Shown: in pieces, positions 59,019-64,000 of the stretch
How positions within the stretch are numbered: the first letter of the stretch is position 1
Layout of the letters: each line of letters starts with the position of its first letter
NCBI GenBank assembly: GCA_002213445.1
Contig: NJIE01000006.1
Coordinates: 459-64,458, forward strand
Origin: Xenophilus sp. AP218F
GTDB lineage: Bacteria > Pseudomonadota > Gammaproteobacteria > Burkholderiales > Chromobacteriaceae
DNA length: 64,000 nucleotides
Direction of reading: 5' to 3'
The notes under the pieces: generated by a model
Told to the model about the DNA's origin: nothing
What the model saw: the letters and a program-made list of their open reading frames with translations, nothing else
The model's database searches: none
Program-made: the position numbers and the translations under genes

Positions 59019-61880
59019 TCAGAAGTCCCGCTGCGGCACCAGCACGGTGCGGTTGCCGTTGCTTTCCATCGGGCTGACGATGCCGGCCGCCTCCATCTGC
59101 TCGATCAAGCGCGCGGCGCGGTTGTAGCCGATGCGCAAATGGCGCTGCACTCCGGAAATGGAGGGCTTGCGGGTACGCAGCACGATCTCCACCGCCTCGT
59201 CGTACAACGGGTCGGATTCGGTCGCCGCCTGCGCCTTGCCCGCGGCCGCCGCCGATTCTTCGTCGGCCTCGGCTTCGCCGGTCAGCAGACCCTCCACATA
59301 GTCCGGCTCGCCGAACTGCTTCAGATGCTCGACGATGGCGTGCACCTCGTCGTCGGTGACGAAGGCGCCATGCACGCGCTGCGGATAACCGGTGCCCGGC
59401 GGCAGGAACAGCATGTCGCCCTGGCCCAGCAGCGTTTCCGCGCCCATCTGGTCGAGAATCGTCCGGCTGTCTATCTTGCTCGACACCTGGAAGGCGATCC
59501 GCGTCGGAATGTTGGCCTTGATCAGGCCGGTGATGACGTCCACCGATGGCCGCTGCGTGGCCAGAATCAAATGAATGCCCGCCGCCCGCGCCTTTTGCGC
59601 CAAGCGGGCGATCAGCTCTTCGATCTTCTTGCCCGCCACCATCATCAGATCGGCGAACTCGTCCACCACCACCACGATGAAGGGCAGCTTGTCCAACGGC
59701 TCCGGCGTTTCCGGCGTCAGGCTGAAGGGATTCGGAATCTTCTGTCCAGCCAGCGCGGCGGCCTTTACCTTCTGGTTGTAGCCGGCCAGGTTGCGCACGC
59801 CCAGCGCGCTCATCAGCCGGTAGCGGCGCTCCATCTCGCCCACGCACCAGTTTAGGGCGTTGGCGGCCAGCTTCATGTCGGTGACCACCGGCGCCAGCAG
59901 ATGCGGAATGTCGTTGTATACCGACAATTCCAGCATCTTAGGGTCGATCATGATGAAGCGGACTTCATCCGGCGTGGCCTTGTACAGCATGGATACGATC
60001 ATGGCGTTGACGCCGACCGATTTGCCGGAACCGGTGGTGCCGGCCACCAGCAGGTGCGGCGCCTTGGCCAGGTCGGCGACGACAGGCTGGCCGGTGATGT
60101 CCTTGCCCAGCACCAGGGTCAGTCGCGACGCCGACTGCTGGAACACGTCGTCGGACAGCACTTCGGAGAGGCGTATCATCTGACGCTTGGCGTTGGGCAG
60201 CTCCAGGCCCATGCAGGTCTTGCCGGGGATGGTTTCCACCACGCGAATGCTGGCCAGACCAAGCGCGCGCGACAAGTCCTTCATCAGATTGACCACCTGA
60301 TTGCCGCGCACGCCGACAGCCGGCTCCACCTCGTAACGGGTAATCACCGGGCCGGCGTAAGCGTCCACCACGCTGACCTTGACCTTGAATTCGGCCAGTT
60401 TTTCCTCGATCAGGATGCCGCGCTCCAGCAACTCGTCCTCGCTGCAGGTGACGGTGGCGATGTCGGCCGGCCGCAGCAGGCCAAGCGGCGGCAGGATGTC
60501 CTCGCCGTACTCCGGCCGCGCGGCGCGTGGCGGTTCGCAGGCCGCTTCCGGCTGGGCGTCGTCGGGCTGCGCATTGTCCAGCAGTTGCCAGACCATGCCT
60601 GGCGCGGCCGGGGGCGGCTCCGGCGCGGCCTGCGGCGCGGCCGGCGCATCCTTCTCGATCAGCACCCAGGGCGAGGCGCTGGCGCTCAGCGCCGCCACCT
60701 TGTCGGCCAGCGTCTCGGCCGGCGCGGCCGGCTCGGCGGCCAGGACCGCCCGCTGAGCGATGGTGGCTTGATCGTCAGCCCGCACTACCACTTGCTGCAT
60801 TTGCGGCCAGCGCCACGGCATGCGTTCCGGCACCTCCAGCGCGGGTTCGACCGCTTCGCCGGCGGCGCGCTCGGCCTCTGGCGGCGTCATCGAGGCCTCG
60901 ACAGGCGTCTCGACCTCAGCCGCCGCTGGCGCGACGGAAGACTCGATGACGGGCGCGGCGATCGGCGGGGTTTCCAATGCGGCTGCCTGAGGCGCGTCCT
61001 GTTCCGCGGGCGCATCCATGCCAGGCGGCGAAGAGACCGGGGGCGTCGGCGGCGTGTCCGAGGCCGCAGCCGGCAGGGGGGCGGCGGCAGGCGGAACCGG
61101 AGGCATGATCGGCGTCGGAAGCGGCGTTGCGCTTGCGGCCGGGCGCGGCGGGTTCAGCCAACCCGAACGGGCAGCCGGCGGTTGCGGCGGACGCGGCTTG
61201 GGCGCGGGCGTCACCGGCTGCAATACTACCGGCTCCAGCGCCGGCTTGAGCGGCGGCTGGCGGCGCGGAGCGTGCAGGTTCTGCACCGTGGCGCGCACTT
61301 CACCCGGCGGGATCAGCGGCAAGGGTTTGTCCTGCGCCTCCGGCAGCGTCGCGCCGCGTTGCAGCTGGCGGCGGCGATAATCCTGGCGCAGATTGTCCTG
61401 CAGTTCGGTCAGGCCGATTACCGGCAACTCCGGGTCCTGGCGGGTGATGGGCGCGGCGCGCTGGCGGCCGCGAAACTCGCGCGACAGCTCCAGCGTAGGC
61501 AAAGGCTCGGCGCGCCGCGGCTTTTGCGGCGCGGCCGTTTTCGGCAGCACGATGGTTTCGCGCGGCGGTTCGGCGCGCGGCGCGAGCCGGACATCGATCT
61601 GTGGCTCGGCGGGGCTCGCCAGGGGCTCCCGCCGGCGCGGCGGCGCGGCGACGGGCTGCTCGGGCAAGGCTTCTTCTGGCGGCGAGCCGGCGGAGTCGGC
61701 CGGGAAGTCATAGCGGTCGATCGCGTCGCGCCTCTGTCGCCCCTCGGTGCCCAGCAGGCCATCCAATTTCCGCAACCAGATTGCGGGAGAGACCCTGCCA
61801 CTATGCACCAGCCAGCCCAACACCCCTGCCAACAGCAATACGCATACTACGAACCACACAATCAGAAACCCCGATTTCAT
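59019..61880 (-). CDS. DNA translocase FtsK, copy 2 (single-helix, long Pro-rich linker)
   Basis: The 953-residue paralogue has only one membrane segment ([21 protein letters not shown], residues 4-24) instead of four, then a very long linker (about 40-430) dominated by Pro, Ala and Glu, and the complete motor: Walker [13 protein letters not shown], Walker [15 protein letters not shown] and gamma winged helix [22 protein letters not shown]. The ATG at 61880 directly precedes the membrane helix. It should translocate DNA, but its reduced membrane domain argues against the septum-building role of classic FtsK. Bases 59389-59648 are identical to ftsK copy 1. Confidence 0.93.
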   Translation of the reverse strand: MKSGFLIVWFVVCVLLLAGVLGWLVHSGRVSPAIWLRKLDGLLGTEGRQRRDAIDRYDFPADSAGSPPEEALPEQPVAAPPRRREPLASPAEPQIDVRLAPRAEPPRETIVLPKTAAPQKPRRAEPLPTLELSREFRGRQRAAPITRQDPELPVIGLTELQDNLRQDYRRRQLQRGATLPEAQDKPLPLIPPGEVRATVQNLHAPRRQPPLKPALEPVVLQPVTPAPKPRPPQPPAARSGWLNPPRPAASATPLPTPIMPPVPPAAAPLPAAASDTPPTPPVSSPPGMDAPAEQDAPQAAALETPPIAAPVIESSVAPAAAEVETPVEASMTPPEAERAAGEAVEPALEVPERMPWRWPQMQQVVVRADDQATIAQRAVLAAEPAAPAETLADKVAALSASASPWVLIEKDAPAAPQAAPEPPPAAPGMVWQLLDNAQPDDAQPEAACEPPRAARPEYGEDILPPLGLLRPADIATVTCSEDELLERGILIEEKLAEFKVKVSVVDAYAGPVITRYEVEPAVGVRGNQVVNLMKDLSRALGLASIRVVETIPGKTCMGLELPNAKRQMIRLSEVLSDDVFQQSASRLTLVLGKDITGQPVVADLAKAPHLLVAGTTGSGKSVGVNAMIVSMLYKATPDEVRFIMIDPKMLELSVYNDIPHLLAPVVTDMKLAANALNWCVGEMERRYRLMSALGVRNLAGYNQKVKAAALAGQKIPNPFSLTPETPEPLDKLPFIVVVVDEFADLMMVAGKKIEELIARLAQKARAAGIHLILATQRPSVDVITGLIKANIPTRIAFQVSSKIDSRTILDQMGAETLLGQGDMLFLPPGTGYPQRVHGAFVTDDEVHAIVEHLKQFGEPDYVEGLLTGEAEADEESAAAAGKAQAATESDPLYDEAVEIVLRTRKPSISGVQRHLRIGYNRAARLIEQMEAAGIVSPMESNGNRTVLVPQRDF
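59389..59648 (-). repeat. 260-bp segment identical to ftsK copy 1
   Basis: This is the inverted partner of 46289-46548; every base agrees. The next bases outside (59388 and 59649) differ. Confidence 0.97.
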
Positions 61881-62073
61881 GCCGGCGGCTAGCCGCCGGT
61901 TGTCGCTAATGGAATCGACCCGGCCGCGCAAGCGCGCGCCGGGCGTTGTGACCTTGGCGTCTGTCCGCCTTCAGCGCCCTGTCCTGCTCAGGCCGGAGCG
62001 CGATGGTTTTGATGAAAAGTGTTTGAACAGCGCCAAGCCGGATTGTACTGCCTGACGCCACGCCTCGCTCGGC

Positions 62074-62586
62074 TTAATGCAACGCGGCCCAGATGGCCGC
62101 TTGCGCCGCCAGCGCGAACAGCGCGGCGAGGATGTCGTCTATCATCACGCCGAAGCCGCCGGGCACGCGGGCGTCCAGCCAGCGTATCGGCCAAGGCTTG
62201 ACGATGTCGAACGCCCGGAACAGGACAAAAGCCAGCAGCCAGCCGACCGGCGTCGCCGGCGCGAAGGCCAGCACCAGCAACACGCCGACGATCTCGTCCC
62301 AAACGATGCCGCCGTAATCGTGAACGCCCAGCGCCTTGCCGGTGACGTCGCAGATCCAGACGCCGAAGACGAACAGGGGCAGGCACAACGCGGCCAGCCA
62401 CCAGCCGCCGACGCCCAACGCGTGCAAGGCGAAAAACAGCGGATAGGCCGCCACGGTTCCCCAGGTGCCGGGCGCTTTCTTCATCAACCCGCTGCCGAAA
62501 CCGAAAGCCAGGAAGTGCGCCGGGCGACGCATCAGAAAGCGCCAGTCGGGCTGCTCGCGCAGCGTTTCATCCGCTGAAGTGGTCAT
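62074..62586 (-). CDS. pgpA: Phosphatidylglycerophosphatase A
   Basis: The 170-residue inner-membrane enzyme removes phosphate from phosphatidylglycerol phosphate to make phosphatidylglycerol. PgpA-family motifs are GSGLMKKAPGTWGT, GIVWDEIVGVLL (catalytic acidic residues) and FRAFDIVKPWPIRWLDARVPGGFGVMIDD. Three to four hydrophobic segments are visible. It overlaps thiL by 20 bp (62567-62586) and follows it in the usual nusB-thiL-pgpA order. Confidence 0.96.
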   Translation of the reverse strand: MTTSADETLREQPDWRFLMRRPAHFLAFGFGSGLMKKAPGTWGTVAAYPLFFALHALGVGGWWLAALCLPLFVFGVWICDVTGKALGVHDYGGIVWDEIVGVLLVLAFAPATPVGWLLAFVLFRAFDIVKPWPIRWLDARVPGGFGVMIDDILAALFALAAQAAIWAALH

Positions 62587-63520
62587 AACCTGCCTTTTTC
62601 AATGTCAGAGGGTGGCCGTCGGCGCCCAGCAAGGACGCGCCCTGCCCGGCCACGATGCGGCCGATGCGGGTGACCCGGCAGGCGGCGGCCCGTCCTGCCG
62701 CCTCGATCGCCTGTCGGCTGGCGGCCGCCGCGGTGAAAACCAGTTCGTAGTCGTCTCCGCCCGCCGCCAGGCAATCCAGCCAGCGGCGACGGTCTGTTTC
62801 GACTGCCGGCAGCGAGGGCAGTTCATCGGCCCACACCTCGGCGCCGACGCCGGACGCTTTGAGGATGTGGCCAAGATCGGCCAGCAGCCCGTCGGACACG
62901 TCTGCGGCGGCATGCGCCAGGGACAGCAGGCGTTGTCCCAGTTCCAGCCTGGGCTGCGGATATTCCAGCTTGCGGGTAGCCTCCGCCAGCAAGGCGGCGT
63001 CGCTCACCTCGAACCAGGCCAGCCGCTGGCGCACCGCCAGCGCGCCAAGGCCCAGTTCGCCGCTGACCCAGATGTCGTCGCCTGCTTGCGCGGCGCCGCG
63101 GCGCAAAGCCTGGCCGGCCGGCGCTTCGCCGAATACGGTAACCGACAGCGTCAGCGGCCCGCGCGTGGTGTCGCCGCCGATCAGCTCGACGCCGTGGCGC
63201 GCGGCCAGCGCGTAAAAGCCGCGCGCGAAGCCGGCCACCCACGCCTCGTCCGCCTCGGGCAGGGCCAGCGACAACAGCGCCCAGCGCGCGCGCGCGCCCA
63301 TCGCCGCCATATCGGACAGATTCACCGCCAACGTCTTGTGACCCAGCGCTTCCGGGGAGACGTCGGCGAAGAAGTGGCGGCCCTCCACCAGCATGTCGAC
63401 CGACACGTGCAAATCGTGCCCCGGCGTCGGCCGGACAATGGCGGCGTCGTCGCCGACGCCCAGGAGCGCGGACGGCGTCGGGCGGCTGAAGTGGCGGGCG
63501 ATCAGTTCGAATTCGTTCAT
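62567..63520 (-). CDS. thiL: Thiamine-monophosphate kinase
   Basis: The 317-residue kinase phosphorylates thiamine monophosphate to the active cofactor thiamine diphosphate. PurM-fold motifs are LLGVGDDAAIV, VSVDMLVEGRHF, NLSDMAAMGA, GGDTTRGPL, AADVSDGLLADLGH and GGDDYELVF, all acidic residues for Mg-ATP included. AGGAAGG lies before the ATG at 63520. The conserved MNEFELIARHF follows, so the upstream start at 63541 is rejected. A hairpin with T run lies between nusB and thiL, so thiL expression may depend on partial read-through. Confidence 0.96.
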   Translation of the reverse strand: MNEFELIARHFSRPTPSALLGVGDDAAIVRPTPGHDLHVSVDMLVEGRHFFADVSPEALGHKTLAVNLSDMAAMGARARWALLSLALPEADEAWVAGFARGFYALAARHGVELIGGDTTRGPLTLSVTVFGEAPAGQALRRGAAQAGDDIWVSGELGLGALAVRQRLAWFEVSDAALLAEATRKLEYPQPRLELGQRLLSLAHAAADVSDGLLADLGHILKASGVGAEVWADELPSLPAVETDRRRWLDCLAAGGDDYELVFTAAAASRQAIEAAGRAAACRVTRIGRIVAGQGASLLGADGHPLTLKKAGYDHFSG

Positions 63521-63533
63521 GCCTTCCTCACGC

Positions 63534-63556
63534 AAAAACACCCGCCGGGGCGGGTG
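63534..63556 (-). terminator. Hairpin with T run between nusB and thiL
   Basis: On the minus strand, CACCCGCC pairs with GGCGGGTG and is followed by five T residues, 25 bp after the nusB stop and just ahead of the thiL ribosome-binding site. It is likely a partial terminator within the operon. Confidence 0.7.
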
Positions 63557-63580
63557 TGTGCGGCTGGGTGTCGCAAGCCG

Positions 63581-64000
63581 TCAGTCCTGGCGGCGACGCT
63601 GCTTTTGCGCCAGCACTTCATCGCCGCGCACGTCGGCGGCCAGCTTGTCCAGCACGCCGTTGACGAACTTGTGGCCGTCGGTGCCGCCGAAGGTCTTGGT
63701 GATCTCGATGGCTTCGTTGATGATCACCGGGTACGGCGTTTCCGGGCTTTGGGTCAATTCCAGCGCAGCCATCAGCAGCACGGCGCGTTCCACCGGGCTG
63801 ACTTCGTCCTCGGCGCGCTCGTAGTAGCGGCCCACCATGGCGGACAGCTCGGCGGCGTCCTTGATCACGCCGTACAGCACGGTGCGGAACAGCGTCTCGT
63901 CGGCCTTGACGAAGTATTCATTTTCGCGCAGGTGTTTTTCGATCATGGAAGCCGGACGATCCGGATTGAGCACCCATTCGTAAATGCCCTGGATGGCGAA
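63581..64000 (-). CDS. nusB: Transcription antitermination factor NusB (5' end outside the window)
   Basis: The visible 139 C-terminal residues start with FAIQGIYEWVLNPDRP and include VLLMAALELTQSPETPYPVIINEAIEITKTFG (read in two parts) and KFVNGVLDKLA, all NusB-specific. NusB binds boxA RNA with NusE (S10) in rRNA antitermination. The N-terminal 15-20 residues and the start codon lie beyond 64000. It heads the nusB-thiL-pgpA group. Confidence 0.95.
   Translation of the reverse strand, partial: FAIQGIYEWVLNPDRPASMIEKHLRENEYFVKADETLFRTVLYGVIKDAAELSAMVGRYYERAEDEVSPVERAVLLMAALELTQSPETPYPVIINEAIEITKTFGGTDGHKFVNGVLDKLAADVRGDEVLAQKQRRRQD

Overview
The window is a high-GC (roughly 63-65%) chromosomal segment from a betaproteobacterium. 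Gene content and protein sequences (ppiD after a probable hup terminator, rpe-gph-trpE, fdsGBA, a Gcr-type membrane protein, two ftsK paralogues, pgpA-thiL-nusB) fit the Neisseriales, most likely Chromobacterium or a close Chromobacteriaceae relative. That placement comes from sequence recognition, not from a search.

Layout. 1-2.5 kb: ppiD and cdd. 2.6-6.8 kb: argP and argO on either side of a gene for a globin-GAF-degenerate GGDEF-EAL protein, a likely haem-sensing c-di-GMP phosphodiesterase. 6.7-8.7 kb: a secreted protein made of about 14 imperfect repeats (37-38 residues in the core) that I cannot assign to any family; it is the strongest candidate here for something undescribed. 8.8-11.8 kb: a LysR/SDR divergent pair, a small ORF coupled to a DEDDh exonuclease, and a decayed GNAT gene. 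11.8-15.6 kb: rpe-SDR-gph-trpL-trpE on the minus strand, with a two-Trp leader peptide. 15.7-20.9 kb: apaG, an ATM1-type ABC exporter, a phosphatase, an HD protein and a Bax-inhibitor-1 protein. 21.1-22.8 kb: tRNA-Leu(UAG) followed by a broken integrase start, a toxin-like C-terminal stub and an immunity-like gene, i.e. a scar of mobile DNA. 22.8-32.3 kb: exported S53 peptidase, cysDN, fliD with its own sigma-28 promoter, a Tat/lipobox LD-carboxypeptidase and an S9 peptidase. 32.4-38.2 kb: rmuC, recJ, an RpfE-type gene and an M23 peptidase. 38.2-43.3 kb: fdsG-fdsB-fdsA for NAD-dependent formate dehydrogenase, with a delta (FdsD-like) domain fused to FdsA. 43.4-49.6 kb: anmK, ftsK copy 1, hemH and a LivK-type lipoprotein. 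49.6-57.4 kb: a small fatty-acid locus (dienoyl-CoA isomerase-like, DUF4442), a TetR regulator with a visible operator, a Gcr-type membrane protein, and a GMC oxidoreductase/Tat subunit/aldehyde dehydrogenase operon. 57.4-64 kb: a VWA protein, an unannotated-type 44-residue membrane protein, ftsK copy 2, pgpA, thiL and the 3' part of nusB.

Functional themes are cell-wall turnover and recycling (M23, AnmK, LdcA-like), secreted peptidases (S53, S9), sulfate activation, formate and alcohol/aldehyde oxidation, and chromosome maintenance (RmuC, RecJ, two FtsK). The two ftsK genes are inverted relative to each other and share a 260-bp stretch that is identical base for base, which points to recent gene conversion. 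Most minus-strand operons end at clear intrinsic terminators, many of them bidirectional between convergent genes. No CRISPR array, intact prophage, insertion sequence or rRNA was seen.
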